A stretch of 60,456 nucleotides of DNA from Pseudoxanthomonas taiwanensis (GTDB taxonomy: Bacteria > Pseudomonadota > Gammaproteobacteria > Xanthomonadales > Xanthomonadaceae): assembly GCF_010093135.1 (NCBI RefSeq), contig NZ_PDWK01000007.1, positions 1-60,456 on the forward strand, given 5' to 3'. The notes beneath the pieces were generated by a model, which was not told the origin of the DNA, searched no databases, and saw only the letters and a list, made by a program, of their open reading frames with translations. Shown here in pieces: positions 47,657 to 60,264 of this stretch (its first letter is position 1; every line of letters begins with the position of its first letter). The translations under genes were made by a program, and so were the position numbers.

Positions 47657-48652
47657 TTAAACCACGCGCGCGCGCAACAGGTCGTGAATGTTGAGGGCGC
47701 CGACCGCGCGGCCGTCCTCGTCCACCACGATCAGGCCGTTGATCTGGTGCTGCTCCATCAGGTGTGCGGCCTCGGAGGCCATCTGCCGGGCGTCGATGGT
47801 GCGCGGGTTGCGGGTCATCACCTCGGCGATGCGGGTGCCGCGCACATCCACGCCGCGGTCCAGGGCGCGGCGCAGGTCGCCGTCGGTGAAGATGCCCGAC
47901 AGCCTGCCGTCCGGCCCGGCCACCGCGGTCATGCCCAGGCGCTTGCGGCTCATCTCCACCAGCGCCTCGGCCACGCTGGCATCCTCGCCGACCAGCGGCA
48001 GGGCCTCGCCGCCGTGCATCACGTCGGTGATCCGCAGCAGCAGGCGGCGGCCCAGGCTTCCGGCCGGATGCGAGCGGGCGAAGTCGTCGGCGGTGAAGCC
48101 GCGCGCCTCCAGCAGCGCCACCGCTAGCGCGTCGCCCATGGCCAGCGAGGCGGTGGTGGAGGAGGTGGGGGCCAGGTGCAGCGGGCAGGCCTCGGCCGGG
48201 ACGCTGACGTCCAGGTGCACGTTGGCCTCGCGCGCCAGGGTCGAGTGTGCGCGCCCGGTCATGGCGATCACCGTGTTGCCCTGGCGGCGCAGGGCCGGCA
48301 GCAGCATCAGCACCTCGTCCGACTCGCCCGAGTAGGACAGGGCCAGGACGATGTCGGCGTCGGTGATCATGCCCAGGTCGCCGTGGCCGGCCTCGCCCGG
48401 GTGGACGTAGAACGCCGGGGTGCCGGTGGAAGCCAGGGTGGCGGCGATCTTGCGCGCCACGTGGCCGGACTTGCCCATGCCAGTGGCGACCACCCGGCCG
48501 CGGCAGGCCAGGATCAGGCGGCAGGCCTCGGCGAAGGCCGCGCCGACGCGGGCGCCGACGGCCGACAGGGCCTGCGATTCGATGTCGAAGACGCGGCGAC
48601 CGCTGGCGATCAGGCTGTCGGCATCGGTGGCAGGCTGGGCGGCGGCGGGCAT
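47657..48652 (-). CDS. kdsD: Arabinose-5-phosphate isomerase
   Basis: 331 aa. A SIS domain (about 45-180; TGMGKSGHVARKIAATLASTGTPAF, HPGEAGHGDLGM) is followed by a CBS pair (about 210-330). It converts ribulose-5-P to arabinose-5-P, the precursor of KDO. It is the first gene of the long minus-strand block; the divergent bolA-like gene starts 64 bp away, so promoters for both must lie there. Confidence 0.96.
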   Translation of the reverse strand: MPAAAQPATDADSLIASGRRVFDIESQALSAVGARVGAAFAEACRLILACRGRVVATGMGKSGHVARKIAATLASTGTPAFYVHPGEAGHGDLGMITDADIVLALSYSGESDEVLMLLPALRRQGNTVIAMTGRAHSTLAREANVHLDVSVPAEACPLHLAPTSSTTASLAMGDALAVALLEARGFTADDFARSHPAGSLGRRLLLRITDVMHGGEALPLVGEDASVAEALVEMSRKRLGMTAVAGPDGRLSGIFTDGDLRRALDRGVDVRGTRIAEVMTRNPRTIDARQMASEAAHLMEQHQINGLIVVDEDGRAVGALNIHDLLRARVV

Positions 48653-48716
48653 GTTCGGGGTCCGGACGGCGCGGATTCGCTAGACTATGGCCCTTCATTC
48701 TAGGCCAAAGCGCTCC

Positions 48717-48956
48717 ATGGACGCCGAAACCATCCGCCGCATGATCGAGGCCGGCCTGCCCGGCGCGCAGGCCCGGGTGCAGGGTGACGACGGCGTGCAC
48801 TTCGAGGCCACGGTGGTCAGCGAGGCCTTCCGCGGCAAGCTGCCCCTGGCCCGGCACCGCATGGTCTATGCCACCCTGGGCGACCTGATGGGCGGGGCCA
48901 TCCACGCCCTGGCGCTGAAGACGCTCACCCCCGAGGAGGCGGGCGGACCGGCCTGA
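48717..48956 (+). CDS. BolA family protein (IbaG-like)
   Basis: 79 aa BolA/IbaG fold (MDAETIRRMIEAGLPGAQARV ... LARHRMVYATLGDLMGGAIHALALKTLTPEEA). BolA-like proteins pair with monothiol glutaredoxins in iron-sulfur handling. The context just before murA is that of E. coli IbaG. ATG 48717 is chosen over the upstream codon at 48687 to give the family start; a -10-like TAGACT at about 48681 lies upstream. Confidence 0.9.
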   Translation: MDAETIRRMIEAGLPGAQARVQGDDGVHFEATVVSEAFRGKLPLARHRMVYATLGDLMGGAIHALALKTLTPEEAGGPA

Positions 48957-50569
<1,613 letters not shown>

Positions 50570-50587
50570 GGGCGGCCGCGCCGGCGC

Positions 50588-51283
50588 TCAGTCGACGGAC
50601 TTGAGCACCAGGTCGACGGTGTCCTGGCCGCCCTCGCGCTGCAGGATGCGCGCCGGGACCGGGATGCCCGGCACGATCCAGGCGATGGTCTCGCGCTTCT
50701 CGTCGCGGCGCACCACGCGGGTGGCCTGGTGGGTCTTGCCGGCCACGGTGACCGGCTCCTGGCCTTCCACCTGGTAGCGCAGCGTGCGTGCGCGGCCTTC
50801 CTCGACCATGCGGTAGGCCGGGGTCCGGCCGGCGGCCACGTCGCGCGCCACCGCAAGGTTCACCAGCAGCGCGTCCATGTCGCCCGGCTGCAGTTTCACC
50901 GGGCCGCGCCGGTCGGGCTTCACGTCGCCGCTCCAGGTGGCCACGCCGCGCTGCCAGTCGTAGGTGCCTTCCACGTTCTTGCGCTTGATCAGCAGCAGCG
51001 AACGGTCGCTGCTGGACAGCGGGCGCAGCCGGCCCTGGTGCTCCTCGAACACCGTGACCTGGCTCAGGTCGGCCACCTGGTTGCGCACGTTGAGGCTGTA
51101 CTTCCAGCGGTTGCCGGACTCGCGGGCCAGGGTCATGGTGCCCTCGGCCTGCATGCCCATGTAGCTGGCCTGGTAGCGCGCGCTGAACGGCGCCAGGGCC
51201 GCGGCGTGCGCGCCCGCGGCGGCCACCAGCAGCACGGCGGCCATCAGGCCGGACAGGAACGCGGTGCGCTTGCTCGTCATCAT
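50588..51283 (-). CDS. DUF3108 periplasmic protein (copy 2)
   Basis: 231 aa. Signal peptide to about residue 27 (AAAGAHAAA), then a DUF3108 domain, predicted beta-rich: PFSARYQASYMGMQAEGTMTLARE, GTYDWQRGVATW, GDMDALLVNLAVARD, IPVPARILQREGGQDTVDLVL. The family is uncharacterised and occurs widely in proteobacteria. It begins directly after the stop of the related upstream gene with no spacer, and the two share an aligned core along their whole length. Possible cell-envelope role; inferred from the signal peptide only. Confidence 0.82.
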   Translation of the reverse strand: MMTSKRTAFLSGLMAAVLLVAAAGAHAAALAPFSARYQASYMGMQAEGTMTLARESGNRWKYSLNVRNQVADLSQVTVFEEHQGRLRPLSSSDRSLLLIKRKNVEGTYDWQRGVATWSGDVKPDRRGPVKLQPGDMDALLVNLAVARDVAAGRTPAYRMVEEGRARTLRYQVEGQEPVTVAGKTHQATRVVRRDEKRETIAWIVPGIPVPARILQREGGQDTVDLVLKSVD

Positions 51284-52054
51284 TCAGGCTCCTTCGTAGG
51301 CCACCAGCCGCAGGTCGATCTCGTCCTGGCCGTCCTTGCGTTGCAGGATGCGGACCGGGGTCGGCACGCCGGCGGCGACCCAGAACACGGTCTGGTCGCC
51401 ATCGGCCTGGTTGCGCGCCACGCGCAGGGCTTCGTAGCCCATGTCGCCCACCATCACCGTTTCCGGCTCGGTGGCCACCTCGTACACGTACTCGCGCACC
51501 CGGCCGCCGTCGACGAAGCGGTAGTGCAGGATCGCACCCGGACGGGCGTCGCGGATGACTGCCAGATTGATCAGCAGTCCGCTCATGTCGCCTTCACGCA
51601 GTGGCACCGGGCGGCGGCGGTCCTTCTTCAGGCTGCCGTCCCAGCGCGCCTGCATCGCGTTCCAGTCGTAGGTGCCGGTCACGCGGCGGTCGAACACCAG
51701 TGCCTCGCGCACGGTGCTCTGGCTCAGCGGGCGGTACTGCCCGCCGACCTCCTCGAACACGGTGCTCTGGTGCACGCTCAGGCGGGCCAGGCCGGCCAGG
51801 CCGCGATCGCCGCGGATGACCAGGTCGGCGCGCCAGCGCCCGCCCTCGCGCACCAGGCGCATGGTCGCGTCGCCGGCCTCGCGGCCGCGGTACCAGGCCG
51901 CGTAGGTCGCGGTGAACGGCTCCAGCAGGTGGGGGCCGGCCGATTCCCAGACCGGGACCGGAGCGGGTTCGGCAGGGGCGGGCACCTGGGCCGGCGCGAC
52001 GGGCGCGGCCAGGAACAGGAGGAGGGGGGCGAGGGAGCGGAGGATTCGGGTCAT
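51284..52054 (-). CDS. DUF3108 periplasmic protein (copy 1)
   Basis: 256 aa. Signal peptide to about residue 23, a Pro/Ala-rich spacer, then DUF3108 (PFTATYAAWYRGREAGDATM, STVFEEVGGQYRPLSQST, GTYDWNAMQARWDG, GDMSGLLINLAVIRD, GVPTPVRILQRKDGQDEIDL). It is clearly a tandem paralogue of the next gene, diverged enough to be an old duplication. In many gammaproteobacteria one DUF3108 gene follows purN, as here; the second copy is less usual. Confidence 0.82.
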   Translation of the reverse strand: MTRILRSLAPLLLFLAAPVAPAQVPAPAEPAPVPVWESAGPHLLEPFTATYAAWYRGREAGDATMRLVREGGRWRADLVIRGDRGLAGLARLSVHQSTVFEEVGGQYRPLSQSTVREALVFDRRVTGTYDWNAMQARWDGSLKKDRRRPVPLREGDMSGLLINLAVIRDARPGAILHYRFVDGGRVREYVYEVATEPETVMVGDMGYEALRVARNQADGDQTVFWVAAGVPTPVRILQRKDGQDEIDLRLVAYEGA

Positions 52055-52096
52055 GGGGCACGCGGTTGGAGCGTCCAGGGTGCCCGGGAGCGGGTG

Positions 52097-52765
52097 TCAG
52101 TCGCGTGAGGCGGCCGACAGGACGCCATCGGAGCCTAGTTGCAGGGGTCTAAACAGGCACTGACCATCCACCCGGGCCTTGCCGTCGCGTTCAGCCAGGC
52201 GGCCGGCCCCCGCCAGCTGCATGACCGCCACGACCAGCCGGTGCTCCTGCGGCAGCAAGCGCTCGGCCAGGGTCTCCGGGGTGTCGCCGGGCAGGATGGG
52301 GATGCGCGCCTGCGCCACCACCGCGCCGCCGTCCAGCTCGGTGTTGACGAAGTGCACGCTGGCCCCGTGCTCGGCGTCGCCGGCGGCCAGCGCCCGCGCA
52401 TGGGCGCGCAGGCCCTTGTACAGCGGCAGCAGCGAGGGGTGGACGTTGAGCAGGCGGCCGGCGAAGCGTTGCACGAAGTCCGGGCCGAGGATGCGCATGT
52501 AGCCGGCGCAGAAGATCCAGTCCGGGCGGCAGGCGGCCACCGCCCCGGCCAGCTCCGCGTCGAAGGCGGCGCGGTCCGGGAAGGCGCGGGCGTCGGCGCT
52601 CCAGCGCAGCTCCGCCGGCACCCGCTGCAGCGCCGGGGCGTCCGGACGGTCGGAGAACACGCCCGCGACCTGGGCCGGCAGGCGGCCGTCGGCGATGGCG
52701 TCCAGCAGGGCCTGCAGGTTGCTGCCGCGGCCGGAGACGAGGACGGCGATGCGGGGAAGCGGCAT
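52097..52765 (-). CDS. purN: Phosphoribosylglycinamide formyltransferase (folate-dependent)
   Basis: 222 aa. IAVLVSGRGSNLQALLDAI at the start, the NVHPSLLPLYKG formyl-folate loop and HFVNTELDGGAVVAQ with the catalytic Asp. It transfers formyl from 10-formyl-THF to GAR in purine synthesis. It follows purM after 49 bp. ATG 52765 fits the family start better than the upstream extension. Confidence 0.97.
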   Translation of the reverse strand: MPLPRIAVLVSGRGSNLQALLDAIADGRLPAQVAGVFSDRPDAPALQRVPAELRWSADARAFPDRAAFDAELAGAVAACRPDWIFCAGYMRILGPDFVQRFAGRLLNVHPSLLPLYKGLRAHARALAAGDAEHGASVHFVNTELDGGAVVAQARIPILPGDTPETLAERLLPQEHRLVVAVMQLAGAGRLAERDGKARVDGQCLFRPLQLGSDGVLSAASRD

Positions 52766-52814
52766 GCTTGGATCCGTGGGGCGGGCGTGCGCGCGGCGAC
52801 GGCCGCGCACGGGA

Positions 52815-53867
52815 TCAGCCGATACGGACGCGTTCGCCGGCGCCGGCACGCACCACCTGGCCGATCGGGCGGTGGGCCAGGCCCAGCGCGTCCAGGCCGG
52901 CGCCGATGGCGGCGGTGGCCGCCTGCGGCACCAGCAGGACGAAGCCGATCCCGCAGTTGAAGGTGCGCCACATCTCGGCGTCGGCCACAGCGCCCTCGCG
53001 TTGCAGCCACTCGAACACCGGCGGCAGGACGATGGCCGAGGCCTCGATCTCCAGGCCCAGGCCCTCGGGCACCACGCGGATGATGTTCTCGGTCAGGCCG
53101 CCGCCGGTGATGTGGGCCATGGCGTGGATGGCCTCGCCATGCTCGCGCAGCAGCGCCAGCACCGGCTTCACGTACAGGCGGGTGGGGGCCATCAGCGCGT
53201 CCACCAGGCGCACGCCGCCGCCCAGGTCCAGGTCGGCCGGGCGGCCGGCGCGGTCGTAGATGCGGCGGATCAGCGAGTAGCCGTTGGAGTGCGGGCCGGA
53301 GGAGGCGATGCCGATGAGCACGTCGCCCTCGCGCACCTTCGAGCCGTCCAGCAGCCGCGACTTCTCCACCGCGCCGACGGTGAAGCCGGCCAGGTCGTAC
53401 TCGCCCGGCGGGTACATGTCCGGCATCTCGGCGGTCTCGCCGCCGATCAGGGCGCAGCCGGCCTCCTCGCAGCCGCGGGCGATGCCGCCGACCACGGCGA
53501 CGGTGGTCTCCACGTCGAGCTTGCCGGTGGCGAAGTAGTCCAGGAAGAACAGCGGCTCGGCGCCCTGCACCAGCACGTCGTTGACGCACATGGCCACCAG
53601 GTCGATGCCGATGGTGTCGTGGCGGTTCAGCTGCTGGGCCAGCTTGAGCTTGGTGCCCACGCCGTCGGTGCCGGAGACCAGCACCGGTTCGCGGTACTTG
53701 CCCGACAGGTCGAACAGCGCGCCGAAGCCGCCCAGGCCGCCCATGACCTCCGGGCGGAAGCTGCGCCGCACCAGCGGCTTGATCCGCTCGACGACCTCGT
53801 TGCCCGCATCGATGTCCACGCCCGCGTCGCGGTAGGTGAGGGGGGCGGGCGTCGGTTTCTGGCTCAC
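52815..53867 (-). CDS. purM: Phosphoribosylformylglycinamidine cyclo-ligase (AIR synthetase), GTG start
   Basis: 350 aa. Landmarks: [57 protein letters not shown] and [12 protein letters not shown]. It closes the imidazole ring of purines with ATP. No ATG exists near the conserved start; GTG at 53867 ([16 protein letters not shown]) gives the family length. Divergent from the DUF2066 gene. Confidence 0.96.
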   Translation of the reverse strand: MSQKPTPAPLTYRDAGVDIDAGNEVVERIKPLVRRSFRPEVMGGLGGFGALFDLSGKYREPVLVSGTDGVGTKLKLAQQLNRHDTIGIDLVAMCVNDVLVQGAEPLFFLDYFATGKLDVETTVAVVGGIARGCEEAGCALIGGETAEMPDMYPPGEYDLAGFTVGAVEKSRLLDGSKVREGDVLIGIASSGPHSNGYSLIRRIYDRAGRPADLDLGGGVRLVDALMAPTRLYVKPVLALLREHGEAIHAMAHITGGGLTENIIRVVPEGLGLEIEASAIVLPPVFEWLQREGAVADAEMWRTFNCGIGFVLLVPQAATAAIGAGLDALGLAHRPIGQVVRAGAGERVRIG

Positions 53868-54039
53868 GGTGGGGCCTGCATCGGCTGGAAACGGAGGCGG
53901 CAATTCTAGCAGCCCCGCCTGCCGCGGACCGGGATCGCGGCAGGCGGCGCGGGGACTCCGGCGCCGCGATTGGCGCGCCGGTGGCATTCGCGCAACAATT
54001 CCGGCCATGTCCCGCCCCGTGTGCCCGCGAAGGAGCCCC

Positions 54040-55113
54040 ATGCGCGCCTGTTCCGGCCTGATCCTGTTCCTGGCCCTGTGCCTGGCCATGCCGGCATGGG
54101 CGCAGGCCGGCCTGCGCACCGAGGGCGACGTGGCCGCCGCCCAGGGCGTCTACGACGCGGAGGTGCCGGTCAGCAGCCAGACCGACCAGGCCCGCGAGGG
54201 CGGCTTCGCCCGCGCCCTGGCCCAGGTGCTGGCCAAGCTGTCCGGCGACGAGGGCGTGCTCAACCGTCCCGGCGTGGCCCAGGAGCTGCGCAACGCCGCC
54301 AGCTACGTGGACGGTTACGACTACCGCCAGGACCAGGGCACCTCGCCGGGCGGCGCACCGACCTTCCGCACCACCCTGGTGGTGCGCTTCGTGCCGGAGA
54401 TGGTGGACGCGCTGGTGTCGGCCCTGGGCCTGCCGGTGTGGCCGCAGCCGCGGCCCAAGCCGGTGGTGTGGCTGGCCATCGACGACGGCACCGGTGCCGG
54501 CCCACGCCTGCTGGGCACCGGCCAGGTCAACGCCGCCCGGCCGCTGCTGGACCGCGCGCTGGAGCGTGGCTTCCGCCTCGGCCTGCCCTCGGGCAGCGCG
54601 GCCGAGCAGGCCGCGGTCGGCGCGATCTGGCGCAAGGACCCGGCCGCGGTGGCCCGGGCCTCGGCCCGCTACAGCCCGCCGATGCAGCTGATCGGCAAGA
54701 TGTACCGCGGCGGTTCCGGCTGGACTGCGGAATGGACCTTCGTCGACGCCGGCCGGGTGCTGGCCGAGCGCACGGTCAGCGAGGCCGACCCGCGCCGCGC
54801 CCTGGCCAGCGGCGCCGACGTGGCCGCCGACGCCCTGGTGGCGCGCTACGCCAAGGTGCCGCCGTCCGGCCCGGCCGGCACCTACCGGGTGGTCTTCACC
54901 GGCCTGCGCGACGCCGAGGACTACCTGCGGGTGTCGGCGCTGCTGCAGAAGGCGGTGGTGGTGCGCCGGATCGTCCCGGTGCTGGCCACGCCCGAGCGGC
55001 TGGAGTTCGACCTGGAGCTGCTCACCGGCCTGCCGGGCCTGGAGCGCATGCTGGGCGCCGACGCGCCGGTGGAGCCGGTGGAGGGCGTGCCCGGGGAGTA
55101 CCGCCTGCGATGA
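54040..55113 (+). CDS. DUF2066 protein, exported
   Basis: 357 aa. Signal peptide ([17 protein letters not shown], ending near residue 22), then a DUF2066 domain ([38 protein letters not shown] ... [21 protein letters not shown]). Function unknown; conserved between purM and perM/hda in gammaproteobacteria. ATG 54040 is favoured over 54007 because AAGGAG sits 4 nt before it and the signal peptide starts there. Its stop overlaps the next start by 4 nt. Confidence 0.85.
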   Translation: MRACSGLILFLALCLAMPAWAQAGLRTEGDVAAAQGVYDAEVPVSSQTDQAREGGFARALAQVLAKLSGDEGVLNRPGVAQELRNAASYVDGYDYRQDQGTSPGGAPTFRTTLVVRFVPEMVDALVSALGLPVWPQPRPKPVVWLAIDDGTGAGPRLLGTGQVNAARPLLDRALERGFRLGLPSGSAAEQAAVGAIWRKDPAAVARASARYSPPMQLIGKMYRGGSGWTAEWTFVDAGRVLAERTVSEADPRRALASGADVAADALVARYAKVPPSGPAGTYRVVFTGLRDAEDYLRVSALLQKAVVVRRIVPVLATPERLEFDLELLTGLPGLERMLGADAPVEPVEGVPGEYRLR

Positions 55114-56273
55114 GTGCCCTGACACCGGAACTGGAGATCGCCCGCTTCCTGCGCCAGCTCAAGTGGATCGCGGTGATCCTGGCCGCGGGCTGGGTGGTGT
55201 GGGCGCTGGCCCCGATCCTGACCCCGTTCGTGCTGGCCGCACTGCTGGGCTGGCTGGGCGACCCGCTGGTGGACCGCCTGGAACGCCGCGGCCGCTCGCG
55301 CAACACCGCGGTGGTGCTGGTGTTCATCCTGATGCTGCTGCTGCTGGTCCTGCTGCTGCTGGTGCTGGTGCCGCTGCTGGAGCGGCAGGTGCGCACCCTG
55401 GTCAGCTCGCTGCCGGCCTACCGCGACTGGTTCGTGCAGGTCGCACTGCCCTGGATCGAGCAGCGCACCGGCCTGGAGCTGATGGTGTGGCTGGACCCGG
55501 AGCGCCTGTTCACCTGGGTGCGCGAGCACTGGCAGCAGGCCGGCGGCGCGGCGGCGACGCTGTTCGGCTACCTGTCGCGCTCGGGTTTCGCCATGGTGGC
55601 CTGGGTGGCCAACATCGTGCTGCTGCCGATCCTGACCTTCTACTTCCTGCGCGACTGGGACCTACTGGTAGAGCGGGTGGCCTCGCTGGTGCCGCGCGAC
55701 CACGTGGACACGGTCGCGCGCCTGGCGCGCGAGTCCAACGACGTGCTGGGCGCGTTCCTGCGCGGCCAGTTCCTGGTGATGATCGCGCTGGGCGTGATCT
55801 ACGCCGCGGGCCTGTCGCTGGTGGGCCTGAAGCTGGGCATGCTGATCGGCCTGGTCGCCGGCCTGATCAGCTTCATCCCCTACCTGGGCACGGCCACCGG
55901 CGTGGTGCTGGGTCTGCTGGCCGCGGTGGTGCAGGCGCAGGGCCTGGACCTGGGCCTGCTGCTGATGGTGGCCGGCGTGTTCGTCGCCGGGCAGATGCTG
56001 GAAGGCTACGTGCTGACCCCGCGCATCGTCGGCGACCGCATCGGCCTGCATCCGATGGCGGTGATCTTCGCGATCATGGCCGGCGGCCAGCTGTTCGGCT
56101 TCCTCGGCATGCTGCTGGCGCTGCCGGTGGCGGCGGTGGCCAACGTGCTGCTGCGCTTCGCCCACGAGCGCTACCGCCAGAGCGACCTGTACACCGGCGA
56201 GCAGGTGCGGATCGTGCTCGACACCACGCCGTCCGCGCCGCCGGTGCCCCCCACCGAGCAGGAACGCCAGTGA
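55110..56273 (+). CDS. AI-2E/PerM family transporter
   Basis: 387 aa with about 7-8 membrane helices. Family features: TPFVLAALLGWLGDPLVDRLERRGRSRNTAVVLVF near the start, ILTFYFLRDWD, and the C-terminal block IPYLGTATGVVLG ... YVLTPRIVGDRIGLHPMAVIFAIMAGGQLFGFLGMLLALPVAA. Members of this family include TqsA and sodium/proton antiporters; the substrate is undetermined. It overlaps both neighbours by 4 nt, forming a tight DUF2066-perM-hda operon. Confidence 0.9.
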   Translation: MSALTPELEIARFLRQLKWIAVILAAGWVVWALAPILTPFVLAALLGWLGDPLVDRLERRGRSRNTAVVLVFILMLLLLVLLLLVLVPLLERQVRTLVSSLPAYRDWFVQVALPWIEQRTGLELMVWLDPERLFTWVREHWQQAGGAAATLFGYLSRSGFAMVAWVANIVLLPILTFYFLRDWDLLVERVASLVPRDHVDTVARLARESNDVLGAFLRGQFLVMIALGVIYAAGLSLVGLKLGMLIGLVAGLISFIPYLGTATGVVLGLLAAVVQAQGLDLGLLLMVAGVFVAGQMLEGYVLTPRIVGDRIGLHPMAVIFAIMAGGQLFGFLGMLLALPVAAVANVLLRFAHERYRQSDLYTGEQVRIVLDTTPSAPPVPPTEQERQ

Positions 56274-56983
56274 CCGCTTCCCCCGTCGCCGGCGGCACGC
56301 CCCAGCTTCCGCTGGCACTGCGCCATCCGCCCGAACAGCGCCTGGACACCTACATCGGCGCGCCGCCCGGCGCGCTGGAGCAGCTGCGTGCGCTGGCCAC
56401 GCAGCCCGGCGCCGACTGGCTGTACCTGGACGGCCCCTCCGGCTCCGGCAAGACCCACCTGGGCCTGGCCGCCTGCGCCGAGGCCGGCCGCGCCGGCCGC
56501 AGCGCCGCCTACCTGCCGCTGCGCGCCGCCGCAGGCCGCCTGGGCGAGGCGCTGGAGGCGCTGTCCGCCGACCTGGTCGTGCTCGACGGCCTGGAGGCGG
56601 TGGCCGGCACGCGCGCCGACGAGGTGGCGCTCTTCGAGTTCCACAATCGCGCCCGCGCCGCCGGCGGTGGCGTGGTCTACCTGGCCAGCGCCTCGCCGCT
56701 GGCGCTGCCGCTGGTGCTGCCGGACCTGCGTTCGCGCCTGGGCCAGTGCACGCGCATCGTGCTGCGGCCGCTGGACGCCGATGCCCGCCGCGAGGTGCTG
56801 CGCGACCGTGCCCGCCGCCGCGGGCTGGTGCTGGAGGAGGCGGCCATCGACTGGCTGCTGACCCGCACCGGGCGCGACCTGGTGCAGCTGCTGGCCCTGC
56901 TGGACCGCATCGACCAGGCTTCGCTGGCGGCGCAGCGCCGGGTCACCGTGCCCTTCCTGCGTGGGCTGCTGGGCGCCAGCTGA
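56270..56983 (+). CDS. hda: DnaA regulatory inactivator Hda, GTG start
   Basis: 237 aa AAA+ protein related to DnaA domain III. The clamp-binding motif QLPLAL is at residues 12-17. Walker A is GPSGSGKTH and Walker B LVVLDGLEAV. With the DNA-loaded beta clamp it triggers hydrolysis of DnaA-ATP to stop re-initiation. GTG at 56270 overlaps the previous TGA (GTGA); no ATG lies nearby upstream. Confidence 0.93.
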   Translation: MTASPVAGGTPQLPLALRHPPEQRLDTYIGAPPGALEQLRALATQPGADWLYLDGPSGSGKTHLGLAACAEAGRAGRSAAYLPLRAAAGRLGEALEALSADLVVLDGLEAVAGTRADEVALFEFHNRARAAGGGVVYLASASPLALPLVLPDLRSRLGQCTRIVLRPLDADARREVLRDRARRRGLVLEEAAIDWLLTRTGRDLVQLLALLDRIDQASLAAQRRVTVPFLRGLLGAS

Positions 56984-57033
56984 GGCGCCGCCCCTCCTGT
57001 TGGCCGATGGCACGCGCGGCGGCCGCGGCGCTC

Positions 57034-58748
<1,715 letters not shown>

Positions 58749-58836
58749 GGACGGGATGCGTTCGGGATGGGCGGTGGTGGCACAGGGTAAACTTGCCGCA
58801 TCCCGCAGGCGAGGCCCTGCACACCGGATCGCGTCC

Positions 58837-60255
58837 ATGGCACAGCCTTCTCCCCTGGTTCCCGTCCTGCTGTCCGGCGGCTCCGGCACGCGGCTGTGGC
58901 CCCTGTCGCGCGAGGCTTATCCCAAGCAGTTCCTGCCGCTGGTCGGCAACGAGTCCATGCTGCAGGAGACCTGGCGGCGCGTGGCCGAGCTGGCCGGCGC
59001 CGCGCCGCTGGTGGTGGCCAACGAGGAACACCGCTTCATGGTCGCGGAGCAGCTGCGCCAGGCCGGCGCACGGCCGGCGGCGATCCTGCTCGAACCGGTC
59101 GGCCGCAACACCGCCCCGGCCATCGCGGTGGCGGCGCTGCAGGCCACCGCCGACGGCGGCGACCCGCTGCTGCTGGTGCTGCCCTCCGACCACGCCGTGC
59201 GCGATCGCGAGGGCTTCCACCGCGCGGTGCGCACCGCCTCCGCGGCGGCCGGGCAGGGCCGGCTGGTGACCTTCGGCATCGTGCCCACCGGCCCGGAGAC
59301 CGGCTACGGCTACATCAAGGCCGCGCCGGGCGACGGCGTGCGCCCGGTCGAGCGCTTCGTCGAGAAGCCCGACGCGGAGACCGCGCGCGCCTACGTGGCC
59401 TCGGGCGAGTACTTCTGGAACAGCGGCATGTTCCTGTTCCGCGCCTCGCGCTACCTGGAAGAGCTGGAGCGCTTCCGCCCGGACATCCTCGCCGCCTGCC
59501 GCCGCGCCTTCGCCGGCGCCAGCCGCGACGCCGACTTCGTGCGCCTGGAGCGCGAGGCCTTCGCCGCCAGCCCGTCGGACTCGATCGACTACGCGGTGAT
59601 GGAGAAGACCGGCGCGGCTTCGGTGCTGCCGGTGGACGTGGGCTGGAGCGACGTGGGCAGCTGGTCGGCGCTGTGGGAGGTGGCCGAGCACGACGCCGAG
59701 GGCAACGCCCACCACGGCGACGTGGTGGCGCTGGGCTGCCGCAACACCTACGCCTGGACCGACCGCCGCCTGGTGGCGCTGATCGGCCTGGAGGACGTGG
59801 TGGTCGTGGACACCGACGACGCCCTGCTGGTGGCGCACCGCGACCGCGTGCAGGAGGTCAAGGACGTGGTCGCCGGGCTCAAGCGCGACGGCCGCGGCGA
59901 GGCGGTCCTGCACCGCAAGGTGTACCGGCCCTGGGGCGCGTACGACTCCATCGACACCGGCGAGCGCTTCCAGGTCAAGCGCATCACCGTCAAGCCCGGC
60001 GCCTCGCTGAGCCTGCAGATGCACCACCACCGTGCCGAGCACTGGGTGGTGGTGCGCGGCACCGCGCGGGTCACCCGCGGCGACGAGGTGCTGCTGCTGA
60101 CCGAGAACCAGAGCACCTACATCCCGCTGGGTGTGAAGCACCGCCTGGAGAACCCGGGCAAGGTGCCGCTGGAGCTGATCGAGGTGCAGTCCGGCAGCTA
60201 CCTGGGCGAGGACGACATTGTCCGCTTCGAGGACGTGTACGGCCGCGGCAGCTGA
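58837..60255 (+). CDS. xanB: Mannose-1-phosphate guanylyltransferase / mannose-6-phosphate isomerase
   Basis: 472 aa bifunctional type II PMI/GMP. The N-terminal nucleotidyltransferase has [24 protein letters not shown] and FVEKPD. The C-terminal cupin isomerase domain has [39 protein letters not shown] and [12 protein letters not shown]. It makes GDP-mannose for exopolysaccharide and LPS; in Xanthomonas campestris XanB is needed for xanthan and LPS. The stop is followed after about 10-15 nt by the end of an IS element, so a downstream partner such as xanA would be displaced. Confidence 0.95.
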   Translation: MAQPSPLVPVLLSGGSGTRLWPLSREAYPKQFLPLVGNESMLQETWRRVAELAGAAPLVVANEEHRFMVAEQLRQAGARPAAILLEPVGRNTAPAIAVAALQATADGGDPLLLVLPSDHAVRDREGFHRAVRTASAAAGQGRLVTFGIVPTGPETGYGYIKAAPGDGVRPVERFVEKPDAETARAYVASGEYFWNSGMFLFRASRYLEELERFRPDILAACRRAFAGASRDADFVRLEREAFAASPSDSIDYAVMEKTGAASVLPVDVGWSDVGSWSALWEVAEHDAEGNAHHGDVVALGCRNTYAWTDRRLVALIGLEDVVVVDTDDALLVAHRDRVQEVKDVVAGLKRDGRGEAVLHRKVYRPWGAYDSIDTGERFQVKRITVKPGASLSLQMHHHRAEHWVVVRGTARVTRGDEVLLLTENQSTYIPLGVKHRLENPGKVPLELIEVQSGSYLGEDDIVRFEDVYGRGS

Positions 60256-60264
60256 GCCGCCGTA

